25,769 bases of DNA from Alphaproteobacteria bacterium (GTDB lineage Bacteria > Pseudomonadota > Alphaproteobacteria > Puniceispirillales > Puniceispirillaceae): the NCBI GenBank assembly GCA_011522945.1, contig WTHY01000120.1, positions 1 through 25,769 on the forward strand, read 5' to 3'. Both the position numbers and the translations under genes were made by a program. Of this stretch, positions 7,908-15,006 are shown one piece after another; position 1 is the stretch's first letter; the number at the start of each line of letters is the position of its first letter. The notes beneath the pieces were generated by a model that did not search any database, had not been told where the DNA came from, and worked only from the letters and a program-made list of their open reading frames with translations.

Positions 7908-8783
7908 ATGGCAAAGGTCGCATTTCTTGGATTGGGCGTTATGGGATATCCTATGGCCGGGCATCTTGCCTCAGCTGGCTATGATATATCAGTGTATAAT
8001 CGGACCACGTCTAAGGCAGAAGCATGGGTGTCCCAGCATGGTGGGCATGCCTGTAAAACACCTGCTGAGGCAGCCGCCGGCGCTAACATTATATGTGCCT
8101 GTGTAGGTGAAGATAAGGATATAGAGGCGATTACAACTGGTGTTGATGGTGCGTTTTCTGCAATGTCAGCCGGCGCAATATTTATAGATCACACAACAGC
8201 CTCTGCTGATGTGGCGCGGCGGCTATATGCAGAGGCAGATGCACGTGGTTTGCAGTTTATAGATGCCCCTGTATCTGGCGGGCAGGCTGGTGCGGAAAAT
8301 GGCAAACTGACTATCATGTGCGGTGGTGATAAGGCTGCTTTTGACGTTGGTAAGACAGTCATGTCTGCTTATGGTGCGCGTGTAACGCATATGGGGCCTG
8401 CCGGGACAGGACAGCTAACGAAAATGGTGAATCAGATTTGTATTGCTGGTTTGCTGCAAGGGTTGTCAGAAGCGATGGCTTTCGGGATGAATGCCGAGCT
8501 TGATATGGATAAGGTGCTTGGCGTGATTTCAGGCGGTGCGGCACAAAGCTGGCAGATGGAAAATCGCGGTGCTACGATGGTGCGTGATTCCTTTGATTTT
8601 GGCTTTGCTGTAGATTGGATGCGAAAGGATTTGCGCATTGTTATGGAAGAAGCTACACGCAATGGCTCTGAGCTGCCTGTCTCTGCACTAGTCGCACAAT
8701 TCTATACAGCGCTATCAAATCAAGGTGGTGGTCAGATGGATACATCCTCTTTAATTAGGCTGCTAAATCGTAAACAAAACTGA
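7908..8783 (+). CDS. Beta-hydroxyacid dehydrogenase (GLYR/3-hydroxyisobutyrate dehydrogenase family), NADP-type
   Basis: A soluble 291-residue oxidoreductase of the 3-hydroxyisobutyrate dehydrogenase superfamily. The Rossmann motif GLGVMG is at 8-13. The second strand ends in YNRTTSK (30-36); an Arg rather than an Asp after that strand usually means NADP(H) preference. The substrate-loop motif DAPVSGG is at 119-125, the catalytic Lys is K172 in GTGQLTKMVNQ with N175, and K240-D241 ends the C-terminal signature. Substrates in this family include tartronate semialdehyde, succinic semialdehyde, glyoxylate, 3-hydroxyisobutyrate and 3-hydroxypropionate, and sequence alone does not choose between them. 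The start is backed by GAGGGG about 6 bases upstream. The TauE/SafE transporter gene begins 17 bases after the stop, so the two are likely one transcript. Confidence 0.9.
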   Translation: MAKVAFLGLGVMGYPMAGHLASAGYDISVYNRTTSKAEAWVSQHGGHACKTPAEAAAGANIICACVGEDKDIEAITTGVDGAFSAMSAGAIFIDHTTASADVARRLYAEADARGLQFIDAPVSGGQAGAENGKLTIMCGGDKAAFDVGKTVMSAYGARVTHMGPAGTGQLTKMVNQICIAGLLQGLSEAMAFGMNAELDMDKVLGVISGGAAQSWQMENRGATMVRDSFDFGFAVDWMRKDLRIVMEEATRNGSELPVSALVAQFYTALSNQGGGQMDTSSLIRLLNRKQN

Positions 8784-8800
8784 TCGGCTCTATGTAAAAG

Positions 8801-9613
8801 ATGGATGTGTTTTTCCTCATGTTGGCGCCGCTCTTTGCCACCGGTCTTCTGTCTGGATTTATGGCAGGGCTGCTAGGTGTAGGTGGCGGGCTTATTATCG
8901 TGCCAATTATTGCCAGCCTACTTGTCTGGACTGGTGTTAATACAGTGTCGCCTATGCATGCAGCAATCGCGACATCGCTAGCGATAATCGTGCCAACTTC
9001 GGTACTATCCGCCTATACGCATATCAAGCTTGGGAATGTTGATTTTTCAGCGGTTCGCCGTCTTGCGCCTTTTATTTTTATAGGGGCGATGGGTGGGGGC
9101 TTTGTAGCTGATTTGATGGATACAGCGAGCTTAAAGATCATTTTTGGCATTCTTGCTATCAGTCTTAGCTTGTCCTTTTTCTATTCTGTTGTTGTCATTC
9201 GGCAGGGCTTGCCAGCACAAGCCGTAACAGCACTGTTTGGCGGTGCTTTGGGCTTGATATCTGCACTTGTCGGTATTGGGGGTGGCGCTATGATAGTGCC
9301 CCTACTATCCTCCTTCGGCTGGGCCTTGAAACGTGCTGTTGGCAGTGCTGCAATGATCGGGCTTGTTGTCTCTGTGCCTGGGTCACTTGGCTTTGTTGTT
9401 GTAGGCTGGGATGCACCAGCATTACCGGCATGGTCAGCTGGATATGTCTATCTGCCTGCAGCACTGATTGTTGCAGCTGCTGCGTTTGTGACAGCCCCTA
9501 TGGGCGCCCGCCTAGCCAGTCGTATGGATAAGGATAAGCTTCGACGGGTTTTTGCTATATTCCTGATGGTCGTTGGCAGCTTGTTGATTCAAGATGGGGT
9601 GACAGCTTTATAA
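8801..9613 (+). CDS. TauE/SafE (DUF81) family anion exporter
   Basis: An integral membrane protein of 270 residues with about eight hydrophobic segments and the internal duplication typical of TauE/SafE. Each half opens with a glycine-rich segment: LLGVGGGLIIVP near 24-35 in the first, and ALVGIGGGAMIVPLL in the second. Members are linked to export of sulfite, sulfoacetate or other organic anions. Here the substrate is unknown. The partner dehydrogenase just upstream, probably in the same operon, hints at an organic acid. The ribosome site is weak (AAAAG directly upstream), so translation may be coupled to the preceding gene; an in-frame ATG at 8819 is an alternative start. Confidence 0.9.
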   Translation: MDVFFLMLAPLFATGLLSGFMAGLLGVGGGLIIVPIIASLLVWTGVNTVSPMHAAIATSLAIIVPTSVLSAYTHIKLGNVDFSAVRRLAPFIFIGAMGGGFVADLMDTASLKIIFGILAISLSLSFFYSVVVIRQGLPAQAVTALFGGALGLISALVGIGGGAMIVPLLSSFGWALKRAVGSAAMIGLVVSVPGSLGFVVVGWDAPALPAWSAGYVYLPAALIVAAAAFVTAPMGARLASRMDKDKLRRVFAIFLMVVGSLLIQDGVTAL

Positions 9614-9691
9614 GAGTTTGCGCTCACTTGTAGGATGGTGATAAGCGCATGCGTCATTTGTGCCAAGGAAATGCCCCAAATAAATCTATCG

Positions 9692-9795
9692 GTTAGATGT
9701 GCCAGTTAGATGTGCCCGTTAGATGTGCCAGTCAGGTCTACCAGTCAGATGTGCTATTCAGGTCCCGTAGTCAGACCTACCAGTCAGATATGTTG
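9692..9795. repeat. Degenerate 13-bp tandem repeat array, eight units
   Basis: Eight adjacent 13-base units fill this stretch without gaps. The first three are almost identical (GTTAGATGTGCCA, with a single C/A change at the last base). The next five drift towards GTCAGATGTGCTA and GTCAGACCTACCA. Constant spacing with gradual divergence from left to right indicates slippage or duplication followed by decay. It lies in the intergenic region between the TauE/SafE gene and the gamma-carbonic anhydrase gene, which converge on it. Confidence 0.88.
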
Positions 9796-9874
9796 GACGA
9801 ATGTGACAAGCACTTAGAAAGGCGCATTTTGGTCAAATAGGCTAGTCAAAACCGCAGCTCAAAAATAGGCAGCG

Positions 9875-10471
9875 CTATGCGCGTGGTGGTAATGGGCGCG
9901 GCGAAAATAATGTATAGGGGCCACCATCATGACCAAGACGTGCAGCACGTCCTAATTCAACATAGCGCTCTGCTGAGGTGTCGATCATTTCAATTTCGGC
10001 ATCTGTCAGTTTGCGCATCTCTTTTGCAGGAGAGCCAGCCCAGAGCGCGCCTGACGGTACACGCTTGCCGGGGGTTACCAATGCACCAGCCGCGACCATT
10101 GCATGACTTTCAACAACAGCCCCATCCATTATGATGGCGCCCATACCAATAAAACAGCTATCCTGTAGCTCACAGGCATGAATAATGGCGCTATGACCTA
10201 TTGTAACACGGTTGCCTATCAATGTTGGGTAGCGTGCTGAATCGATATGCACACATGTATTGTCCTGAATATTCGTGCCCTCTCCAATCGAGATGTAATT
10301 TGCATCGCCACGAAGTGTGACCTGATGCCATATCGAGGTATCTGCACCAACGCGTACAGCGCCAATAAGCGCAGCTGAGCTTGCAATATAGGCAGTGTCA
10401 TCCAGTTCAGGTGTCATGCCCATAAAGGGTTCAATATAGGGCTTTGTGTGATCTGTTTGATGATTTGTCAT
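9875..10471 (-). CDS. Gamma-carbonic anhydrase family protein
   Basis: A left-handed beta-helix hexapeptide-repeat protein, 198 residues from the preferred start. The three zinc-binding histidines of the gamma class are present (H75 in CVHID, then H93 and H98 in VTIGHSAIIHAC), with the five-residue spacing of the last pair kept. The fold repeats run through about 35-140 and a C-terminal helix follows (SPAKEMRKLTDAEIE). Such YrdA/PaaY-like proteins trimerise; some have carbonic anhydrase activity, others thioesterase activity, and many are uncharacterised. An ATG three codons further out (10480) is also in frame, but AGGA sits 8 bases before the 10471 start, which I prefer. No operon partner is visible. 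Confidence 0.92.
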   Translation of the reverse strand: MTNHQTDHTKPYIEPFMGMTPELDDTAYIASSAALIGAVRVGADTSIWHQVTLRGDANYISIGEGTNIQDNTCVHIDSARYPTLIGNRVTIGHSAIIHACELQDSCFIGMGAIIMDGAVVESHAMVAAGALVTPGKRVPSGALWAGSPAKEMRKLTDAEIEMIDTSAERYVELGRAARLGHDGGPYTLFSPRPLPPRA

Positions 10472-10616
10472 CTGAAGCATCCTGATAGTCTGAAAGATAG
10501 CTGAATGTTAATTATAACGGGCATCTTGAATTTTCAAATGTAAGTTTATCTGATAAGAAGACGATAGCACAGACGCATTTATGTGCGACACTGATTGCTT
10601 TACATATTTTGGTAAG

Positions 10617-10635
10617 TCTTATCTATGGTATAAGA
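10617..10635. promoter_or_regulatory. Possible operator: inverted repeat upstream of sodB
   Basis: TCTTAT and ATAAGA form a perfect 6-base inverted repeat with a 7-base spacer, 32 bases before the sodB start. Another short symmetric element, TTATCTGATAA, lies at 10546-10556. Their position fits a control site for an iron- or oxidant-responsive regulator, but short AT-rich palindromes are common by chance and no known consensus is matched. Confidence 0.25.
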
Positions 10636-10667
10636 TTTTCTGCACCGCCTGCTAAATGGAGATAGAC

Positions 10668-11270
10668 ATGGCTTTTGAACTTCCCGACCTGCCATATGCA
10701 TATGATGCATTGGCCGCTGCTGGCATGAGCCAGGAGACTTTAGAATTCCACCATGATTTGCACCACAAAGCCTATGTGGATAACGGTAACAAGCTCATTG
10801 CTGGTACTGAGTGGGAAGGCAAGTCGTTAGAAGACATTATCACAGGGACATATCAGGCAGGCGCAGTGGCGCAAAATGGTATCTTTAACAATGCATCACA
10901 GCATTGGAACCATATCCAGTTTTGGGAAATGATGGGCCCATCTGGCAATGCCATGCCATCAGAGTTAGAAAAGGCAATTACAGAGTCATTTGGCTCTGTC
11001 GATAGCTTTAAGGATGCTTTTTCAGCTGCTGGTGCAGGACAGTTCGGTTCAGGCTGGTGCTGGCTTGTACAAGAGGCTGATGGCAGCCTTGCTGTAACAA
11101 AGACAGAAAATGGCGTAAACCCACTTTGTTTTGGTCAGACAGCCTTACTTGGCTGTGATGTGTGGGAGCATTCCTACTATATTGATTTCCGCAATAAGCG
11201 CCCTGCTTACTTATCTAATTTCCTTGATAATCTGGTGAATTGGGACAATGTAGCCTCGCGTATGGGGTAA
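10668..11270 (+). CDS. sodB: Superoxide dismutase, iron type
   Basis: It converts superoxide to oxygen and hydrogen peroxide in the cytoplasm. The protein has 200 residues, standard for Fe/Mn SODs. Metal ligands are H28 (LEFHHDLHH), H82 (WNH), D164 and H168 (CDVWEHSYY). A glutamine at Q78 in NNASQ, in the N-terminal domain, is the usual mark of the iron form; manganese forms carry the outer-sphere Gln in the C-terminal half. The start at 10668 is chosen over the in-frame ATG at 10656 because the earlier ATG overlaps the ribosome site (GGAG at 10658-10661, 6 bases before the start), and SOD proteins usually begin close to this MAFELP. A strong terminator follows at 11301, so the gene is probably monocistronic. 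Confidence 0.95.
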   Translation: MAFELPDLPYAYDALAAAGMSQETLEFHHDLHHKAYVDNGNKLIAGTEWEGKSLEDIITGTYQAGAVAQNGIFNNASQHWNHIQFWEMMGPSGNAMPSELEKAITESFGSVDSFKDAFSAAGAGQFGSGWCWLVQEADGSLAVTKTENGVNPLCFGQTALLGCDVWEHSYYIDFRNKRPAYLSNFLDNLVNWDNVASRMG

Positions 11271-11300
11271 CATGTTTCTAAAGGAAACTATATATAGTCA

Positions 11301-11337
11301 AATCCCCAGTACTCTATGTGGCTGGGGATTACTTTTT
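11301..11337 (+). terminator. Rho-independent terminator after sodB
   Basis: AATCCCCAG at 11301-11309 pairs perfectly with CTGGGGATT at 11322-11330, giving a 9-bp stem with a 12-base loop. It is followed by ACTTTTTT. It lies 30 bases beyond the sodB stop. Confidence 0.85.
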
Positions 11338-11457
11338 TCTGCCCTATTTTGAGACAAAATGTGCCATAATTCTACTCTAGTGAGTAATTGTGGCGGCTTA
11401 TTACTGATCGATAGCTGCGTGAATAGAGCAAAAGAACGTTTTTGAGGAGATAGGAAA

Positions 11458-11682
11458 ATGGCGGCTATTGCGTTGGTGTTGGGGTTTTTGATGATATCAC
11501 AAGTTGACGCAGTTGAAGAATATGGTCGTCATTCAAATGGTGTCGCCGAATATTCTTTTGTAACGCCAGTAGATTGTGAAACTGGTTTACGCAAGACAGG
11601 GTTTTCCCTTGCTCTTGGAAGCACAGTTGTTTTGAAACAGCATAATGCAGATGGATCTGTTGGTCAGGTTTGTACCGACTAA
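11458..11682 (+). CDS. Small exported hypothetical protein
   Basis: A 74-residue protein that I do not recognise. The first 18 residues are a hydrophobic stretch (AAIALVLGFLMISQVDA) resembling a short signal peptide, with VDA/VEE a plausible cleavage point. The mature part is about 55 residues with two cysteines (C40 and C72) that could form a disulfide if the protein is periplasmic. The positively charged N-region normally expected before the hydrophobic core is missing, so it may instead stay as a membrane anchor. Translation support is strong: GAGGAGATAGGAAA lies directly before the ATG. Flanking terminators at 11301 and 11774 bracket it as a single-gene transcript. No function can be assigned. 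Confidence 0.7.
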   Translation: MAAIALVLGFLMISQVDAVEEYGRHSNGVAEYSFVTPVDCETGLRKTGFSLALGSTVVLKQHNADGSVGQVCTD

Positions 11683-11773
11683 ATCACGGCATAGGTGCAG
11701 TCTTATTTGGGGGCAGTTTTTGCTGGGTGCGCCTAACCTTATATGTGATTATCTCTAAGTTAGTAGAGATATG

Positions 11774-11812
11774 AAAAAGGCCTGCGATCCGTAAAGATCT
11801 GCAGGCCTTTTT
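11774..11812. terminator. Bidirectional intrinsic terminator between the small exported-protein gene and argG
   Basis: AAAAAGGCCTGC (11774-11785) and GCAGGCCTTTTT (11801-11812) form a perfect 12-bp stem. Inside it, GATC at 11786 and at 11796 can pair further. Five T follow the hairpin on the plus strand and five on the minus strand, so it can end transcripts from both convergent genes. Confidence 0.92.
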
Positions 11813-11833
11813 ATAGTATGTGAGGGTAGGTTT

Positions 11834-13060
11834 TTAGCCTTCCATCTTGCGGCGGGCAGCCTCCAGAACACGCAGCCGAAGGGCATTCAGCCTGATAAAT
11901 CCATGCGCATCATGATGATCATAATCTGCGGCGCCTTCTTCAAATGTGACAAGGTCCTCAGAATATAGAGAATTATCTGATGTGCGCCCAAGGACAATAA
12001 TATTACCCTTATATAGCTTCAAATGCACCGTGCCTGTTACCACAGACTGGCTTGCATCAATAGCTGCCTGAAGCATTTGGCGTTCTGGGCTGAACCAAAA
12101 GCCATTATAAATAAGCTCTGCATAGCGTGGCATCAATTCGTCTTTGAGATGTGCGGCACCTCTATCAAGCGTGATAGATTCCATCACACGGCGTGCTTTT
12201 ATAAGGATTGTGCCACCTGGTGTTTCATATATGCCGCGGGATTTCATACCCACAAAACGGTTTTCAACAAGGTCAAGACGGCCAATACCATTTTCACCCC
12301 CAAGCCGGTTTAGCTCAGCCAATAGTGTAGCTGGGCTCATCGCCTGTCCGTTAATGGCAACCGGGTCACCGCATAGGAAATCAATGCTAATCTCTGTTGG
12401 CATGTCAGGTGCATCTTCAGGGGCAACGGTCCGGGAGAAGACATATTCTTCCGCAGCAACGGCTGGATCTTCTAGGACTTTGCCTTCTGCAGATACATGC
12501 AGCAGATTTGCATCTACAGAGAATGGCGCTTCGCCACGCTTATCTTTTGGTACAGGAATTTGGTGTGATTCTGCGTAGGAAATCAGCTTTGTACGTGAGG
12601 ATAAATCCCACTCTCGCCATGGCGCTATAACCTTGATATCTGGTTGCAAGGCATAATAGGCAAGCTCAAAACGGACCTGATCATTGCCTTTGCCGGTAGC
12701 GCCATGTGAGACGGCATCTGCGCCAAGCTCACGGGCAATTTCAATCTGACGTTTGGCAATAAGCGGGCGGGCAATTGATGTGCCTAGTAAATATTCCCCT
12801 TCATATAAGGCATTCGCCCTGAACATCGGGAAGACATAATCACGGGTAAATTCTTCGCGTAAATCCTCGATATAGATATGATTAATACCCATTAGCTCGG
12901 CTTTGGCACGTGCCGGCTCAATATCCTCACCTTGCCCTAAATCGGCTGTGAAGGTGATAACCTCACAATCATAGCTTTCCTGTAACCATTTCAAAATGAC
13001 GGATGTATCTAGACCGCCTGAATAGGCAAGTACGACCTTATTGACTTTTTGCTTTGCCAT
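11834..13060 (-). CDS. argG: Argininosuccinate synthase
   Basis: It joins citrulline and aspartate using ATP to form argininosuccinate, the seventh step of arginine synthesis; cytoplasmic tetramer. The 408-residue length is standard. The ATP pyrophosphatase P-loop AYSGGLDTS is at 12-20. The citrulline/aspartate-binding segment GATGKGNDQVRFE and the later GGENGIGRLDLVENRFVG segment are intact. The start is supported by AGGGA about 7 bases upstream. The gene stands alone, with no argH or other arg genes visible nearby, and uses the bidirectional terminator at 11774-11812. Confidence 0.97.
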   Translation of the reverse strand: MAKQKVNKVVLAYSGGLDTSVILKWLQESYDCEVITFTADLGQGEDIEPARAKAELMGINHIYIEDLREEFTRDYVFPMFRANALYEGEYLLGTSIARPLIAKRQIEIARELGADAVSHGATGKGNDQVRFELAYYALQPDIKVIAPWREWDLSSRTKLISYAESHQIPVPKDKRGEAPFSVDANLLHVSAEGKVLEDPAVAAEEYVFSRTVAPEDAPDMPTEISIDFLCGDPVAINGQAMSPATLLAELNRLGGENGIGRLDLVENRFVGMKSRGIYETPGGTILIKARRVMESITLDRGAAHLKDELMPRYAELIYNGFWFSPERQMLQAAIDASQSVVTGTVHLKLYKGNIIVLGRTSDNSLYSEDLVTFEEGAADYDHHDAHGFIRLNALRLRVLEAARRKMEG

Positions 13061-13699
13061 GAGATTTCCCTGACTGTCTGAATCTGCCTCTGTTAATAGC
13101 GAAAATTATCAGGGATGCAAGTTTTTGCCCATAAATAGGGTGGTTAAGCCTTGAATGGGGCCTGTAGACGGCCTTTGGCACATCTCTGTATTACCTTAAC
13201 CCTTTGGCACTCTGATTCTGCTTTTAGACGAATCCTATGGCAAATGCGGTCGCTAGAAATGTATGCCCCCGGTAATGTATGTCCCCGGCAATGTATGTCC
13301 TTAGCAATAGTAGCCCTCAATTTTTATACCCTTGGTAATATGCGCGTATATCTTAGTAAAATAGGGGTTTTACATTAGATTGAAATAAGGTGGCTGACTG
13401 ACAGGCTGTTTTTAGGCTCAGACCTCAGGCTGGCGGCATCTGGTAGATAGTAGATATACAGAAAGCTTTTCTATGCTTTATTTTGCCCTCTATCTCAGGC
13501 GCCTTTATTTGGCGTGTGTACTAAAGCCACACAGATTAGTCATAAGACCATTATCTATAGTGGCAGGCTCTAAAAATCTATCTCAGTAGTCTGGCTATGA
13601 TATATTAGGGATTTGCGTAATCACAGTTTTTGTGGAAGACACTAAACAAAGATGGCATGTTCCAGACTTGATGCGACTTTAGAAAATGGCGTGAATAGA
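13061..13699. other. Long gene-free region upstream of argG and the DUF3429 gene
   Basis: About 640 bases between divergent genes. I see no coding frame with convincing protein character; a frame at 13151-13378 spans the tandem array and translates to low-plausibility sequence. The region holds the 16-bp repeat array described separately and presumably the promoters of argG and the DUF3429 gene. No tRNA-like or terminator-like structure was found. Confidence 0.5.
13256..13350. repeat. Degenerate 16-bp tandem repeat array, about six units
   Basis: Units of 16 bases: GAAATGTATGCCCCCG at 13256, GTAATGTATGTCCCCG at 13272, GCAATGTATGTCCTTA at 13288, GCAATAGTAGCCCTCA at 13304, then a 15-base decayed unit at 13320 and GTAATATGCGCGTATA at 13335. 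The first three share the AATGTATG(C/T)CC core. The array decays from left to right. Confidence 0.8.
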
Positions 13700-14185
13700 A
13701 TGTCAGAAACAAAGCAACATAAATCACAGAATCTCATGCCGGGCGCTGTTGGCCTATTAGGCTATGGTGGTCTTATTCCGTTTGTTGGTCTGGCAGGCGG
13801 AGCCTTCATACTTCCTGAAACGATGGCTGGCATAGCTGAACAAGGCTTATTATTATATGCAGCCATCATATTGTCGTTTCTGGGCGGGCTGCATTGGGGT
13901 CGTATTGCTGCTGGCGCAACAATCTCAGCTACAAATGCTAAGGATGCTCACGCGACATCATGGCTTATCTGGTCAGTCCTACCATCATTATGGGCTTGGG
14001 GTGTTATCTGGATTGTTGCAAGTCAGCCATTACAGGCAGTTTTGCTTGCTGTGGGGATTTTTATCTGCTGGCAGGTCGATAGAAATGCTTTAACTGCCGG
14101 GCTATTTGCAAATTGGATGCGTAAATTACGTCGTGATTTAAGCATTATCGCAATCTTATCCTTACTTACCATAGGGATTTTCTAG
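13700..14185 (+). CDS. DUF3429 family membrane protein
   Basis: An integral inner-membrane protein of 161 residues from the preferred start with about four to five hydrophobic segments. The family motif is visible as LGYGGLIPF near the N-terminus and LSFLGGLHWGR in the second segment; this pattern is shared with bacterial DUF3429 proteins and, as I recall, with eukaryotic TMEM69. No biochemical function is known to me. The start is uncertain: in-frame choices are ATG 13652, GTG 13691 and ATG 13700, none with a strong ribosome site. I prefer 13700 because the hydrophobic core begins soon after it. The next gene converges on it. Confidence 0.8.
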   Translation: MSETKQHKSQNLMPGAVGLLGYGGLIPFVGLAGGAFILPETMAGIAEQGLLLYAAIILSFLGGLHWGRIAAGATISATNAKDAHATSWLIWSVLPSLWAWGVIWIVASQPLQAVLLAVGIFICWQVDRNALTAGLFANWMRKLRRDLSIIAILSLLTIGIF

Positions 14186-14252
14186 GTGGGATTTTGCTAA
14201 GCGGGCAGGGGCTCTGTCGCTTGGTCAAGCTGTATGATGTCCTATAAGCCAC

Positions 14253-14281
14253 AAAAAAAGCCAGCAAAACTTGCTGGCTTT
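14253..14281 (-). terminator. Intrinsic terminator of the rpoE-chrR operon
   Basis: AAAGCCAGCAA (14257-14267) pairs with TTGCTGGCTTT (14271-14281) as an 11-bp stem with a 3-base loop. On the minus strand the stem is followed by seven T (14259 down to 14253). This fits termination of the leftward chrR transcript, whose stop is at 14328. On the plus strand only three T follow, so it is weaker for the DUF3429 gene. Confidence 0.88.
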
Positions 14282-14327
14282 GGACTATCACAAGGTGGGG
14301 TGGCTTTTACAGAGGTTGTTTAACGCG

Positions 14328-14996
14328 CTACTTAGCGAGTAGATTTAACACCATGCCAATCGGCCCTGTTAGTTTGATGCTGCCTTCATTGACGGCAAAT
14401 ACAATACATTCACCATCATCATCAGCAACAGGCTTATGCACAGCACCATTTTGCTGAACAGCGATATCGCCAGGGCCAAAATTGCCTGTTACATCTGAAA
14501 AGCCGCCAGCAAGTACCAAGGTAACCTCACTGCCCTCATGGCTGTGAGATGGCACGGCAACGCCAGGCTCAATGCGGTAAATTGATGCCTTGCCCACTGT
14601 TGTGCCAAAATCAATTTCATATTCAGACAAACCGCGGCTGAGACGCTTCCAGCTGTCGGGACAGTTCAGTGCAGGAATATAATCCGCTATTGGACGTGGT
14701 AACAATAGAGACTGATCTCGATCATTATCGTTGCCAGCAGGCTCTGTTAGTGTTTCCTGCGCATCGATTTCCGCCAGAACTTTCTCCCAACTGCCTTCCG
14801 ACATAGATACAGGTTCTGAGTCTTCTAACAAAACACCGCCTACCTGCATCATCATGCGGAAAGCGCGGGCACTCTTAGGGTTCATTGCCATATGTGTTTC
14901 CATCAAAACCTCAAGAGGCTTTGAGAGTGCACCATTGGCATAATCAATAATTAAAGCGTCGAGAATTTCAAACTCGTCAGTGGACATATCAGTCAT
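14328..14996 (-). CDS. ChrR-like anti-sigma factor with C-terminal cupin
   Basis: A likely anti-sigma factor for the ECF sigma encoded just upstream, 222 residues from the preferred ATG. The N-terminal part (about 1-80) matches the ChrR anti-sigma domain in pattern (DALIIDYANGALS, then a helix, then ETH). Of the zinc ligands of Rhodobacter ChrR (H6, H31, C35, C38, from memory) only the central His is kept (H35); the two cysteine positions are Asn39 and Ser42, and no His sits near the start. The C-terminal cupin keeps its metal-site pattern (HSHEGSE, then GPGD, then a further His near AVHKP). The reading frame can be extended to a TTG at 15017 overlapping the sigma stop; ATG 14996 is preferred, 10 bases after that stop. 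In Rhodobacter the pair controls the singlet-oxygen response. Confidence 0.87.
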   Translation of the reverse strand: MTDMSTDEFEILDALIIDYANGALSKPLEVLMETHMAMNPKSARAFRMMMQVGGVLLEDSEPVSMSEGSWEKVLAEIDAQETLTEPAGNDNDRDQSLLLPRPIADYIPALNCPDSWKRLSRGLSEYEIDFGTTVGKASIYRIEPGVAVPSHSHEGSEVTLVLAGGFSDVTGNFGPGDIAVQQNGAVHKPVADDDGECIVFAVNEGSIKLTGPIGMVLNLLAK

Positions 14997-15006
14997 CGCC
15001 TGAAGA

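Noticed and set aside
9692..9795. CRISPR array
   Set aside because: The 13-base units are contiguous with no spacers, and no cas genes are nearby. The same applies to the arrays at 13256 and 16419.
12144..12578. Plus-strand frame of 144 codons opposite argG
   Set aside because: It is fully antisense to a firmly identified gene and has no family features; it is a shadow of argG codon usage.
13151..13378. Plus-strand frame of 75 codons in the argG upstream region
   Set aside because: It runs through the 16-bp tandem array, lacks a ribosome site and gives an implausible protein.
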